Source of the DNA: Robertkochia marina
Lineage (GTDB): Bacteria > Bacteroidota > Bacteroidia > Flavobacteriales > Flavobacteriaceae
Assembly (NCBI RefSeq): GCF_004799345.1
Contig: NZ_SSMC01000003.1
Location: 1 to 64,000, forward strand
DNA: 64,000 nt
Direction: 5' to 3'
The translations under genes were made by a program, and so were the position numbers. The notes below the pieces were generated by a model that ran no database searches, was not told where the DNA came from, and was given only the letters and a program-made list of their open reading frames with translations. Below, piece by piece: positions 33,468-42,670 of this stretch (the stretch's first letter is position 1; every line of letters begins with the position of its first letter).

Positions 33468-34391
33468 TTAAGATAATTCGAGCATTCGCTCAATAGGTTG
33501 CAGGGCACGTTCCTGAAGGGCTTTATCAAGAACGATCTCAGGGGTCTCATCCTGCAGACAGGCATGGAGTTTTTGGAGGGTATTTAATTTCATGTATGCA
33601 CATTCACTACAGGCACAGCTGTTATTTTCGCTAACAGGAAGCGGAATGAGTTGGGTGCCGGGCACCTCTTTTCGGAGCTGATGGAGGATACCTGCCTCTG
33701 TACCTACCAGGTACTTCTTTTCGGGCTGGTCTTTTATGTATTTGATCATGCCGGCTGTAGATCCGATGTATGCTGCGGTAGCCAGAATATGAGATTCCGA
33801 TTCGGGATGGGCGATGATCACGGCATCGGGATGAAGCTCCCTGAGTCGGTTGAGCTTTTCTAAACTAAAGGCTTCATGAACCATACAACTCCCGTCCCAG
33901 AGTTTCATATCACGACCGGTTTTGGAAATAATATACTTGCCAAGATTTCGGTCGGGGGCAAAGATAATGGGCTGGTCTTCCGGGATCGAATTTACGACGG
34001 TTATGGCATTAGAGGAGGTGCACACCACATCGCTCAGGGCTTTGATCCCTGCAGAACAATTTACATAGGTAATTACGGTATGATCGGGATGTTGTTTTAT
34101 AAAGGTTTCAAAATCATCCGGATGGCAGGAATCGGCCAACGAACAACCCGCATTCAAATCAGGGAGCACCACTTTTTTGTCAGGGTTGAGTATCTTGGCT
34201 GTTTCTGCCATGAAGTGCACCCCGGCAAAAACGATCATATCTGCGGTGGTTTCTGCAGCCACCCTCGAAAGTCCGAGGCTGTCTCCCACATAGTCGGCAA
34301 GATCCTGTATTTCCGGTATCTGGTAGTAGTGAGCCAGGATGACCGCATTCTTTTCTTGTTTTAACCGGGATATTTCTTTCGCTAGATCCAT
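33468..34391 (-). CDS. nadA: Quinolinate synthase (4Fe-4S)
   Basis: The ATG at 34391 is preferred over an upstream TTG at 34397. The 307-aa protein starts 'MDLAKEISRLKQEKNAVILAHYYQIPEIQDLADYVGDSLGLS', a classic NadA N-terminus. Cysteines for the 4Fe-4S cluster occur in 'LNAGCSLADSC' and 'NNSCACSECAYMKLNTL', and 'HPESESH' is a conserved active-site segment. It condenses iminoaspartate with dihydroxyacetone phosphate to make quinolinate. Operon with nadB; cytosolic. Confidence 0.95.
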   Translation of the reverse strand: MDLAKEISRLKQEKNAVILAHYYQIPEIQDLADYVGDSLGLSRVAAETTADMIVFAGVHFMAETAKILNPDKKVVLPDLNAGCSLADSCHPDDFETFIKQHPDHTVITYVNCSAGIKALSDVVCTSSNAITVVNSIPEDQPIIFAPDRNLGKYIISKTGRDMKLWDGSCMVHEAFSLEKLNRLRELHPDAVIIAHPESESHILATAAYIGSTAGMIKYIKDQPEKKYLVGTEAGILHQLRKEVPGTQLIPLPVSENNSCACSECAYMKLNTLQKLHACLQDETPEIVLDKALQERALQPIERMLELS

Positions 34392-34593
34392 TTTCAATAG
34401 TGTTTTTATCCATAACCCCGTTAAGCTAGCAGGGTATTATAACTGTTTTCAGCGAGCTAATGTACTGGGCAAAACCTTCTTATTCAGTGATAAATATCAC
34501 TTAATCCTTAAATGGATAATCCCTTTTATGCAAATAGTACTTCCGTTTGTGTATTCTTTCGGAAGCGGTTATTTTAGCCGGAAAAGAAAGAAC

Positions 34594-35808
34594 ATGATCA
34601 CCTTCGGAATAATTAAAGAACGCAAGAATCCGCCCGACAGAAGGGTAGTCTTTTCTCCAGAAGCCTGCCAAAGTGTCCTGAATAAATTCCCTGAAGCTCA
34701 GATCGTTGTGGAACCTTCAGATATCCGGGTCTATGCTGATCAGGCTTATCGTGATGCCGGCCTGGTGGTTAGCGACGATCTGACTGTTGCCGATGTATTG
34801 CTCGGAGTGAAGGAAGTACCTATAGATGCGTTGATTCCGAATAAGAAATACTTCTTCTTTTCTCATACTATTAAGAAGCAGCCTTATAACCGCGAGTTAT
34901 TAAGGGCGGTACTCGAAAAGAATATTGAACTCTATGATCATGAGGTGATCACCAATCAAAAAGGGCAGCGGCTGGTTGCCTTTGGACGTTATGCCGGACT
35001 GGTGGGTGCTTATAACGGTATACGAACCTATGGATTAAAATTTGGTCTTTTCGATCTGCCTAAGGCAGAAACCCTTCCGGACCTTAAGGGAATGATCGCC
35101 ACTTTGAAAACGGTTGAACTACCTCCTGTAAAGATCCTTCTGACCGGAAAAGGGCGAGTTGGCGGCGGGGCCAAGGAGATCCTCGATGCTATGCGAATTC
35201 GTGAGGTGTCTGTAGAGGAGTATCTTCATGAAGAGAATGCGCACCCGGTTTATTGCCAACTTGATGTGCTTGATTACAACAGGCACGCTCAAGGTGAAGA
35301 CCATTCGGTGCATCATTTCTATTTTCATCCGGAAGAATACGAGTCGGATTTTATGAAATTTGCCCGGGTTACCGATATGTTCATAGCAGGACACTATTAT
35401 GGAGATGGATCTCCCTATCTCTTTACCAGGGAAGATGCCCGTTCAGATGACTTTAAGATCAGGGTAGTGGCCGATATCAGCTGTGATATTGATGGCCCTG
35501 TTGCTACCACCATAAGACCTTCTACCATTGAAGATCCGATCTATGGTTATGATGCCGGGTCTGAAAAAGAGGTTGATTTCAAGGCTTCAGATGCCATAGC
35601 GGTTATGGCTGTAGATAACCTGCCATGTGAGCTGCCTGCCGATGCCAGTGTAGGATTTGGTGAAAGCTTCCTGCAATACGTGATCCCGGCCTTTTTCGAT
35701 GATGATGCCGAGGGCATCCTGGAACGTGCCAGGATGACTAAAGACGGGAAACTCACCGAACGATACAGCTATTTGCAGGACTACGTTGACGGTACTGATC
35801 AGGTATAG
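34594..35808 (+). CDS. NAD(P)-dependent dehydrogenase, alanine dehydrogenase/saccharopine dehydrogenase-like
   Basis: I take the ATG at 34594 ('MITFGIIKERKNPPDRRVVFSPE'), because the open frame upstream overlaps nadA and reads as noise. The 404-aa protein has the AlaDH/PNT N-terminal domain with the conserved 'KERKNPPDRRV' start. A Rossmann region follows around 'KILLTGKGRVGGGAKEILDAM'. Homologues in Flavobacteriia are labelled alanine dehydrogenase or saccharopine dehydrogenase (LYS1-like); the sequence does not settle which. It overlaps the 3' end of the TPR gene by 10 bp in convergent orientation. Confidence 0.82.
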   Translation: MITFGIIKERKNPPDRRVVFSPEACQSVLNKFPEAQIVVEPSDIRVYADQAYRDAGLVVSDDLTVADVLLGVKEVPIDALIPNKKYFFFSHTIKKQPYNRELLRAVLEKNIELYDHEVITNQKGQRLVAFGRYAGLVGAYNGIRTYGLKFGLFDLPKAETLPDLKGMIATLKTVELPPVKILLTGKGRVGGGAKEILDAMRIREVSVEEYLHEENAHPVYCQLDVLDYNRHAQGEDHSVHHFYFHPEEYESDFMKFARVTDMFIAGHYYGDGSPYLFTREDARSDDFKIRVVADISCDIDGPVATTIRPSTIEDPIYGYDAGSEKEVDFKASDAIAVMAVDNLPCELPADASVGFGESFLQYVIPAFFDDDAEGILERARMTKDGKLTERYSYLQDYVDGTDQV

Positions 35809-37484
35809 TGTTCCAGAAGTTCTTCCACGGCCTGTGGAGGGGTCATTAGAATACCGTCAGACCTCAGGGTGCTGAAATCTTTCATAAGCGTTTCTTTCAT
35901 GGATTTTTTATCCTCATTTTTAAGGGGCAAAATTTGTTTGTAGAACTCAAGAGCTCGCAATTCATTGCCGGAGAGGAGGTAGTAATGCGCCAAATTGCAT
36001 TTTGCTTCGGAAGACAGGTCACTTTTTAGTTGTCGCATTTCTCTCAAGAGGGCTGCGGCCTTTTTAGTTTTTCCTAACCTGAGGTAATACCACGCCTGTT
36101 CGCTCAAAGCATCGGAAAACGATTCCATGCCCCTGTAGTGACCGGGAAACTTCATGACGTGACCGCGCAGGATCTTCAGGATCTTTTCCTGGTAGGCGAT
36201 CTTTTCTCCGGGAAGTATGGTAGAATTGACTTCTTGCCTTAAAGGCATCATCTCCCTGCTTATTTTTAGATAATGCAACCCTGATACATCCTCATTTCTG
36301 AAACGGCCATTGTAATAGTCAAGGTCATTGAGTATGTTTTGAACGGCCGGATGGTTTACGGGAAGTTCTTTAGCTATTTTATCTGTCATTCCCAATAAAG
36401 CCAGGGCCTTACTTTTAAATTCCTTTTTAAGGGTAAATTCCCAGCGAGAATGATAGAGTTCAACAAGATTCATGAGGCTTGCGGCCAGATCGGCATTAAA
36501 AGCATGAGGCTCTTTATCAGCGAGACCTCTTCTAAGGGTTATCGCTTTTCTGAAATAATCCTCTGCCTTATCAGGGTCATTTTCCATAAACAACACCCCC
36601 ATATTATGGAGACTGGTAGCCAGGTAATGCTCATAATGTTCAGGTTCCTTTTTACTCAGGTGAGTGTATACCTTCAGGGCTTTATCACCATAATACATCG
36701 CTTCTTCGGTAGATTGATGCTCTGCATAAAGATTGCTGAGGTTGGTGAGTGTTGACCCTATCCATGGAAGAAACCCCTGTGACTTTGATTCGAGGGTTTC
36801 GTAGTGTTCCAGCGTTCTTTTAAAATAATCTTCCGACTGTTTGAAGGACTCCATTTGCCGGTAGGTGACCCCTAAATTATTCAAAAGGCTCCCTATGATC
36901 ATGGCAATATCTGCTTCTTTTCCGGAGTAGATCTGCTGATAAATATCCAAAGCCTTTTTGTAATGATTCCGGGCATCAAAGAGCAGCAGCTTCTCGCTGT
37001 AGAGTTGCCCCAGTTGATCATGAGCCCTGGCCTTGGCTTCGAAGACCTGCCCTGTTTCTACTCGATTAAAATACACAAGACACTCCTTCAGGTATTTCTT
37101 GGTATAATATTCATCTTTTAAGTGGGTGAAAAGTTGACTTAATTGGTAGTTTACCCCGGCAATTCGAAGCGCATTTTCCATTTCATTCTCACGATACAGT
37201 TTATCGGCTTCCCTGAAGCTCGAAATAGCTTCCTGGATGGCGGTGCTTTTTAACAGCAATCCGAGATTGTTGTAAAGGGCAGCCAGGGTATTACTGTCTG
37301 AGCGGTCACCCTCACTTTGATCCTTTATAATGGTACGCAGTAAGGCAACAGCCTCCTCCATCCTGTTCGTTTTTCGATAGAGTTCAACAAGATAGTTTTG
37401 CAGGGTAAAGCGTTCGGCATGATCGCGGGTTGTTTCCAGCGCCTTTTCTACATTTTCAATAAACATTGAGGGTTCCATAATCAT
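35799..37484 (-). CDS. Tetratricopeptide repeat protein
   Basis: The start is taken at ATG 37484 (MIMEPSMF), because a longer frame would run into aat; ATG 37478 is equally possible. The protein is about 561 aa, all helical, with many TPR units ('ALYNNLGLLLKS', 'KARAHDQLGQLYSEKLLLFDARNHYKKALDIYQ', 'IIGSLLNNLGVTYRQMESFKQSEDYFKRTLEHYE', 'ATSLHNMGVLFMENDPDKAEDYFRKAITLRR'). TPRs mediate protein contacts. No signal peptide and no enzyme domain. It directly follows aat and may belong to the hypA-hypB-hypC-aat transcript. A link to hydrogenase assembly is conceivable but unproven. Confidence 0.85.
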   Translation of the reverse strand: MIMEPSMFIENVEKALETTRDHAERFTLQNYLVELYRKTNRMEEAVALLRTIIKDQSEGDRSDSNTLAALYNNLGLLLKSTAIQEAISSFREADKLYRENEMENALRIAGVNYQLSQLFTHLKDEYYTKKYLKECLVYFNRVETGQVFEAKARAHDQLGQLYSEKLLLFDARNHYKKALDIYQQIYSGKEADIAMIIGSLLNNLGVTYRQMESFKQSEDYFKRTLEHYETLESKSQGFLPWIGSTLTNLSNLYAEHQSTEEAMYYGDKALKVYTHLSKKEPEHYEHYLATSLHNMGVLFMENDPDKAEDYFRKAITLRRGLADKEPHAFNADLAASLMNLVELYHSRWEFTLKKEFKSKALALLGMTDKIAKELPVNHPAVQNILNDLDYYNGRFRNEDVSGLHYLKISREMMPLRQEVNSTILPGEKIAYQEKILKILRGHVMKFPGHYRGMESFSDALSEQAWYYLRLGKTKKAAALLREMRQLKSDLSSEAKCNLAHYYLLSGNELRALEFYKQILPLKNEDKKSMKETLMKDFSTLRSDGILMTPPQAVEELLEHYT

Positions 37485-37488
37485 TCGT

Positions 37489-38154
37489 TTAGGGGTGGTT
37501 CGTAATCGCATTCATTTTACAGTAGTCAACATAACTTAGTCTTGATATTTCATCACAAGGCACCTCCGGGCTTTGGAAGGTTGGTTTTTGCATATCGATC
37601 AGTTTAAATCCGTTCTTATTACAATGATCTGCCAGGGTGTATATTCCCAATGCCATGGCCTCACTGTCAGGTGCCCAGATATACTCTCCGAAGAATATCC
37701 TGCCAATAGCAGTACCAAAGAGCCCGCCGATAAGTTTACCTTCTTCCCGGATAGCGAATAGTTTCAGGTAATTTCTCTGCTGCAACTCAGAAAAGATGCG
37801 GAACATGCGTTCTGATAACCATTGGGAATCCATCTTTTCTTTTATGTTCACTACTGTTTGCAGGTGCCTTAAAAGGTTTTCAGCGTCTTCGGTGGGCGTC
37901 ACTTTTAATGTTGGCCTGACAGTTCTAAGCTCCGGTTGGGGGCTTTCTACCGGCAATTGCAATACCATTCTCGGATCAGGAGACCACCATTTGATATGCT
38001 TCATAGGGTGGTGCCAATAGTAGAGCCCATTATTATAGGCCTTTAAAAGTATATCAGCATCAATATCACCGCCTACAGCCACGAGTCCGTCGATATCGGC
38101 AAAGTGGGCGGGCGGAAATTCGGTTGCTCCTTTTTTAAGTTCAAAATACGGCAT
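37489..38154 (-). CDS. aat: Leucyl/phenylalanyl-tRNA-protein transferase
   Basis: The 221-aa protein has the Aat core: 'FPPAHFADIDGLVAVGGDIDADILLKAYNNGLYYWHHP', 'WWSPDPRMVL', and 'GKLIGGLFGTAIGRIFFGEYIWAPDSEAMALGIYTLADHCNKNGFKLIDMQ'. It transfers Leu or Phe to N-terminal Lys/Arg of proteins, marking them for ClpAP degradation (N-degron pathway). The usual Phe/Glu residues differ slightly from enterobacteria, as is common in Bacteroidetes. It lies 4 bp downstream of hypC. Confidence 0.92.
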   Translation of the reverse strand: MPYFELKKGATEFPPAHFADIDGLVAVGGDIDADILLKAYNNGLYYWHHPMKHIKWWSPDPRMVLQLPVESPQPELRTVRPTLKVTPTEDAENLLRHLQTVVNIKEKMDSQWLSERMFRIFSELQQRNYLKLFAIREEGKLIGGLFGTAIGRIFFGEYIWAPDSEAMALGIYTLADHCNKNGFKLIDMQKPTFQSPEVPCDEISRLSYVDYCKMNAITNHP

Positions 38155-38158
38155 AGTC

Positions 38159-38419
38159 TCAGGTGTTATCGGGAGGTCTTAGTTCATCAAGTTCTCCAAG
38201 CTGTTTCAGCACCTCAAAGGTTTTTTTAGCCTCCTCTTCATCTACAATACTTATGGCAGCCCCGACATGAACCATTACATAGTCATTCACCTTTGCCTGG
38301 GGAACCAGGGTGAGACTTACATTTTTAATAACCCCGTCAAACGATACTTTCCCGGTTCTGAAAGTATCGTCCAACACCTGGTCTATAGCAATTAATTTTC
38401 CTGGTATTGATAAGCACAT
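38159..38419 (-). CDS. hypC: Hydrogenase assembly chaperone HypC
   Basis: The start is set at ATG 38419 because HypC must begin MC: here 'MCLSIPGKLIAIDQVLDD', with the essential Cys2. An upstream frame lies in hypB. The 86-aa protein fits the family, including 'QAKVNDYVMVHVGAAISIVDEEEAKKTFEVLKQL'. HypC binds HypD and carries the Fe(CN)2CO unit to the hydrogenase large subunit. It is 2 bp from the end of hypB. Confidence 0.95.
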   Translation of the reverse strand: MCLSIPGKLIAIDQVLDDTFRTGKVSFDGVIKNVSLTLVPQAKVNDYVMVHVGAAISIVDEEEAKKTFEVLKQLGELDELRPPDNT

Positions 38420-38421
38420 TA

Positions 38422-39285
38422 TTATTTTATTTCCGGGGTTGCTTTCATCTTTTTCTCCAACCATTCATACCATTGGTCCATACCCTCGCCGGTGGTGGCT
38501 GAGACTTCTATAAACTCCAGAGACGGATTTACTTTTAGGGCATTCTCCTTAAGCTCGTTCAGATCGATGCCAAGGTAGGGCAGCAGGTCTGTTTTATTAA
38601 TGATGCATACCCGGGAGGTCAGGAACATGTCAGGATACTTGATAGGCTTGTCGACCCCTTCCGTGGTTGAGATGATCACAATGCGATCGGTTTCCCCGAG
38701 ATTGAACATGGCCGGGCACACCAGGTTGCCTACATTTTCTATGAACAGAATACTGTTTTGATCAGGATCCAGTTTTTTTACGGCCCTGTATATCATATCA
38801 CTTTCCAAATGACACCCTTTTCCCGTATTGATCTGCACTACGGGGATATCATGGGCAGCAATGCGGTTTGCATCGTTTAATGACTGCTGATCGCCTTCGA
38901 TCACATAAAAGGAGAAATCATCTTTCTTATCCGTCAGCGTACGTTCTAATAAACTGGTCTTACCCGATCCCGGAGAACTCACCAGGTTTAAAGCAAGTAT
39001 ATTCCTGCCTTCAAAATAGCCGCGGTTGCGCGCTGCCATTAATTCGTTATGTTGCAGCACATCCTGCTCTACCGCGATCACCTTCTGTTTATGATCGTGT
39101 TGGTGATGATCATGCTCATGCGTATGTCCGTTTCCATGATGGTGGTCATGGTGATGTTCATGACCATTTTCGTGATGGTGATCATGGTGGTGATGATCAT
39201 GATGATGATGATCATGGTGATGATGTTCTTTACCCAGCAGAATGATGTTATTCTCATCTCCTCCGCAGCCACATGTTCCGCACAT
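38422..39285 (-). CDS. hypB: Hydrogenase nickel-insertion GTPase HypB with histidine-rich domain
   Basis: The 287-aa protein starts with the high-affinity nickel motif MCGTCGCG (C2, C5, C7). Residues 21-65 hold 29 histidines among Asp, Gly and Asn, an unusually long nickel-storage tail. The GTPase domain has Walker A 'SSPGSGKT' (103-110), 'IEGDQQSLNDANRI', and 'INKTDLLPYLG'. A Ni/Zn site is seen in 'GKGCHLESDM', with a second Cys in 'VGNLVCPAMF'. HypB delivers Ni(II) with HypA during maturation of the [NiFe] site. It acts in the cytosol and lies between hypA and hypC. Confidence 0.95.
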   Translation of the reverse strand: MCGTCGCGGDENNIILLGKEHHHHDHHHHDHHHHDHHHENGHEHHHDHHHGNGHTHEHDHHQHDHKQKVIAVEQDVLQHNELMAARNRGYFEGRNILALNLVSSPGSGKTSLLERTLTDKKDDFSFYVIEGDQQSLNDANRIAAHDIPVVQINTGKGCHLESDMIYRAVKKLDPDQNSILFIENVGNLVCPAMFNLGETDRIVIISTTEGVDKPIKYPDMFLTSRVCIINKTDLLPYLGIDLNELKENALKVNPSLEFIEVSATTGEGMDQWYEWLEKKMKATPEIK

Positions 39286-39301
39286 AATATTTCAATTTAA
39301 A

Positions 39302-39643
39302 TTATTCTACTTCCAGGGCCTGTACCCTTAATTCCTTTCCCTGAATGATCCCTTTCAGGTAGCTGTTGCATTCCGGACAGGGATCATATACCTGTTTTAC
39401 TGCAAATTCTGTGTCGCATTCCAGGCAGGTTGCTTTGCCTTCTATTTTATTTACCCGGCGTTCTGCAGTTTCCAATACGGTATCTTTTACTGCCATAGGC
39501 CATACAAAGTCAAGGGCTTCAAATTCAATGCCTGCCAATTTTCCGATATCCAGATCGATGCGCAGGATCTTATGGGCCCCTGATTTTTTCAGTTCCTGTC
39601 GGGCAATTTTAACGATCCCCATGGCTATTGATAATTCGTGCAT
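39302..39643 (-). CDS. hypA: Hydrogenase nickel chaperone HypA
   Basis: The start is set at ATG 39643 because HypA begins 'MHELSIAMGIV', with the nickel-binding His2. Length 113 aa, as expected. The zinc site is C73-x2-C76 and C89-x2-C92 ('CLEC', 'CPEC'). It hands nickel to the large subunit together with HypB. It is the first gene of the leftward hyp operon and is divergent from the structural genes, with a 147-bp intergenic region. Confidence 0.95.
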   Translation of the reverse strand: MHELSIAMGIVKIARQELKKSGAHKILRIDLDIGKLAGIEFEALDFVWPMAVKDTVLETAERRVNKIEGKATCLECDTEFAVKQVYDPCPECNSYLKGIIQGKELRVQALEVE

Positions 39644-39691
39644 TGTGGATTTTTCAGTGATACTCCGTGTTATAATCAATATTAACAACTA

Positions 39692-39736
39692 AAAAAGGAG
39701 ATAAACATGACAACAGTCAGATTTTTAACAGTTTAG
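39692..39736 (+). promoter_or_regulatory. Strong ribosome binding site with a 9-codon leader ORF before the hydrogenase
   Basis: AAAAAAGGAG lies 6 bp before the ATG at 39707, which opens a 9-codon frame (MTTVRFLTV) and a stop at 39734-39736. The frame is the same as that of the small-subunit gene, whose own start at 39791 has no visible Shine-Dalgarno sequence. It may be a leader peptide or a relic start. Confidence 0.4.
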
Positions 39737-39790
39737 GAATGGTATTTTTAAAGGACTTTACCAAAAACCACTCCAGTAAATACCAAACAT

Positions 39791-40915
39791 ATGGCAACCA
39801 GGAAAGAAGGGAGGGAGACCTATTATGAGAGCATTATCAAGCAGGGGTACAGCCGGCGTGACTTTATGAAGTTCGCCACTTATATCGCAGCCTATATGGG
39901 TGTCGAAACCTCCATGATAGGGCAGGTGGTCAATTCTCTCGAAACCACGTACAGGGTGCCTGTGATCTGGGAGCATTTTCAGGAATGCACCTGTTGCAGT
40001 GAATCCTTTATCCGATCTGATCACCCTATTGTGTCTGACATTATTCTCAACAAGATCTCTCTTGATTATACCCTTACCCTGATGGCCGCTTCAGGCCACC
40101 AGGCAGAGAAGGCCAAGCACGATACCATGGAAAAATACAAGGGTGAATACATTTTATGTGTAGAGGGCTCAGTACCTATGGGGGCCGATGGTAATTATTG
40201 TTGTATAGCCGGCCGATCGGCTAAGGATATTCTCCTGGAGGCTGCAGAAGGAGCAAAAGCCATCATTGCCTGGGGTAGTTGTGCTTCTAATGGTTGTGTA
40301 CAGGCTGCCTATCCTAACCCTACTGATGCCACCCCTATTCACAAGATCATAAAAAACAAACCTATTATACGCGTTCCCGGGTGTCCGCCCATAGGGGAAG
40401 TCATGGCAGGGATCATTGTGCATATGGTCACCTTTGGCAGGCTGCCTGAATTGGATCAGATGGGCAGGCCTAAGGCTTTTTATGCGAAACGCGTTCACGA
40501 TTCCTGCTACCGACGACCTTATTATGATGCCGGACTGTTTGCAGAATCATTTGATGATGAAAATGCCAAGAAAGGATATTGTCTCTACAAAGTAGGCTGC
40601 AGGGGGCCTATGACCTATAACTCCTGCGGTACCATTAGATGGAATAATGGAGTGAGTTTCCCTATTCAATCCGGGCATGGATGTATTGGCTGTAGTGAAG
40701 ATGACTTTTGGGATAACGGACCCTTTTATGAGCGTCTTACAGGGCTGGACAGGTTTGGTATTGAAAGTTCGGCAGATCAGATAGGAAAAGTAGCAGCCGG
40801 TGTGGTGGCCGGAGGTATAGCAGCCCACGCCATTGCTGTCAATATCTCTAAACGCAAAGAGCTTCGTACCCGGACCAGGGGCGGCAGGGAAAACGAACAA
40901 AATTTAGACCTCTAA
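39791..40915 (+). CDS. hyaA: O2-tolerant [NiFe]-hydrogenase small subunit
   Basis: The twin-arginine motif S-R-R-D-F-M-K (residues 21-27) directs folded export. The proximal cluster region is C66-T-C68-C69-SES, and 'GSCASNGC' has C164 and C169. The extra cysteines C68 and C169 are the signature of the 4Fe-3S cluster of O2-tolerant group 1 (1d-like) enzymes; O2-sensitive enzymes have Gly in these places. The medial and distal cluster motifs are in '[14 protein letters not shown]' and '[13 protein letters not shown]'. A C-terminal hydrophobic helix ('[17 protein letters not shown]') anchors it to the membrane beside cytochrome b. It passes electrons from H2 to the quinone pool. Confidence 0.96.
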   Translation: MATRKEGRETYYESIIKQGYSRRDFMKFATYIAAYMGVETSMIGQVVNSLETTYRVPVIWEHFQECTCCSESFIRSDHPIVSDIILNKISLDYTLTLMAASGHQAEKAKHDTMEKYKGEYILCVEGSVPMGADGNYCCIAGRSAKDILLEAAEGAKAIIAWGSCASNGCVQAAYPNPTDATPIHKIIKNKPIIRVPGCPPIGEVMAGIIVHMVTFGRLPELDQMGRPKAFYAKRVHDSCYRRPYYDAGLFAESFDDENAKKGYCLYKVGCRGPMTYNSCGTIRWNNGVSFPIQSGHGCIGCSEDDFWDNGPFYERLTGLDRFGIESSADQIGKVAAGVVAGGIAAHAIAVNISKRKELRTRTRGGRENEQNLDL

Positions 40916-40927
40916 AAAATAATCATC

Positions 40928-42661
40928 ATGGCAAACAGAATAGTAGTTGATCCGGTTACCCGAATAGAAGGCCACCTTCGCATAGAAGTAGAGGTCAAAG
41001 ACGGGAAGATCACAGACGCCTATAGCTCAAGTCCGATGGTAAGAGGGTTGGAGAACGTTGTAAAGGGCAGAGATCCCAGAGATGTGTGGGCCTTTGTACA
41101 GCGGGCCTGTGGTGTGTGTACCACGGTGCACGCCCTGGCTTCAGTGCGTTCTGTAGAAGATGCCCTGGGAATTACCATCCCGCCAAACGCCGAGATGGTA
41201 CGCAATATCATGGAAGGAGCCCTTTATATGCATGACCATACTGTCCATTTTTATCACCTGCATGCCCTTGATTGGGTTGATGTGGTTAATGCGATAAAGG
41301 CTGATCCTGCAAAAACCTCCGAATTAGCACAGAGCATTTCTCCATGGCCAAAAAGCTCGGTGGGGTATTTTACCGATATCAAGAAAAAGATCACCCGTTT
41401 TGTAGAGAGCGGGCAGTTGGGAATTTTTGCTAATGGCTATTGGGGGCATCCGCAGATGAAATTACCTGCTGAGGTGAACCTGCTGGCAGTAGCGCATTAT
41501 TTGGAAGCCCTTGAATGGCAAAAGGAGATCGTAAAAGTACACACCATCTTTGGTGGTAAGAACCCACACCCTAATTATCTGGTTGGAGGTATGGCCTGTG
41601 CCATAAATACAGAAGATCCGGGCGGACTCAATGCAGAGCGGCTGGCCTATGTTGGTAAGCTTCTCGAAGAAGGGAAACAGTTTATTGAGCAGGTGTATAT
41701 TCCCGACTTGCTGGCCATTGCTTCGTTTTACAAAGATTGGGGCGCTATTGGGAAAGGATTCGGAAACTATATGTCTTATGGAGATTTTCCGGTGAATGGG
41801 TACAACGATCCTTCCGGCTTTAAGTTTCCTCAGGGGGCTATCCTGAATTTTGACCTCTCCAAAGTTCATGATGTTGATCGAAGAAACAACGATATCGAAG
41901 AATTCGTGAATAATTCCTGGTACGAACCTTATGGAGAAGGTGCTGATACCGGAAGACATCCCTGGGAAGGAGAAACCAATATCAATTATACCGGACCGCA
42001 ACCACCTTATGATCAATTGGATGTGAGTGACCGCTACAGTTTTATAAAAACTCCAAGATGGAAGGGCCATCCTATGGAAGTAGGGCCGCTCTCCAGAATG
42101 TTGGTAGGCTATGCCCGTGGCAATAAGGAGATCCAGGAGATCGTGAATGCAAGTCTTGTGAAACTCGATGTTCCTGTGGAGGCCTTGTTTTCAACCCTGG
42201 GAAGAACGGCTGCAAGAGGCATTGAAACCCAATTGGTGGCCAATTGGACCATGGAATTTTATGATACCCTGATCAACAACATCAAGAACGGAGATACCCG
42301 AATGGCCAACGCTAAAGAACGGGAGCCTGAACGATGGCCGCAGGAATGCAAGGGGGTAGGGCATACCGAAGCGCCACGTGGAGCCCTGGCACATTGGATT
42401 CGAATCAAAGATCAAAAAACAGAGAATTATCAGTTGGTGGTGCCCTCTACCTGGAATGCATCTCCCAGAGATCCGAAAGGGCAGCGATCGGCCTATGAAT
42501 CGACATTGCTGGGCACTCCCGTGGCCGACGTAGAACTGCCTTTGGAGATCATTAGAACCATACATTCATTTGATCCCTGTATCGCCTGCGCAGTGCATCT
42601 TTACGATGAGCATGGAAAACACATATCTCAGGTATCCAATGTTGCCGGATGTGAGATCTAA
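40928..42661 (+). CDS. hyaB: [NiFe]-hydrogenase large subunit
   Basis: The 577-aa catalytic subunit has the two nickel-ligand motifs: 'RACGVC' (C61, C64) and 'DPCIACAVH' (C551, C554). It starts 'RIVVDPVTRIEGHLRIEVEV', with the conserved Glu. After H557 there are 20 residues ('LYDEHGKHISQ...'), the extension removed by the maturation protease. It oxidises H2 at the Ni-Fe(CN)2CO centre and is exported with the small subunit. The gene starts 12 bp after the small-subunit gene, in one operon with cytochrome b and the protease. Confidence 0.97.
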   Translation: MANRIVVDPVTRIEGHLRIEVEVKDGKITDAYSSSPMVRGLENVVKGRDPRDVWAFVQRACGVCTTVHALASVRSVEDALGITIPPNAEMVRNIMEGALYMHDHTVHFYHLHALDWVDVVNAIKADPAKTSELAQSISPWPKSSVGYFTDIKKKITRFVESGQLGIFANGYWGHPQMKLPAEVNLLAVAHYLEALEWQKEIVKVHTIFGGKNPHPNYLVGGMACAINTEDPGGLNAERLAYVGKLLEEGKQFIEQVYIPDLLAIASFYKDWGAIGKGFGNYMSYGDFPVNGYNDPSGFKFPQGAILNFDLSKVHDVDRRNNDIEEFVNNSWYEPYGEGADTGRHPWEGETNINYTGPQPPYDQLDVSDRYSFIKTPRWKGHPMEVGPLSRMLVGYARGNKEIQEIVNASLVKLDVPVEALFSTLGRTAARGIETQLVANWTMEFYDTLINNIKNGDTRMANAKEREPERWPQECKGVGHTEAPRGALAHWIRIKDQKTENYQLVVPSTWNASPRDPKGQRSAYESTLLGTPVADVELPLEIIRTIHSFDPCIACAVHLYDEHGKHISQVSNVAGCEI

Positions 42662-42670
42662 ATTGAGGTT

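Noticed and set aside
38868-39300. Met/Val/Ile-rich and Asp/His-rich frames opposite hypB
   Set aside because: They are antisense readings of the histidine codon repeats in hypB, not genes.
39739-39828. 29-codon frame overlapping the hyaA start
   Set aside because: It is out of frame with hyaA and overlaps its conserved N-terminus, and lacks a ribosome binding site of its own.
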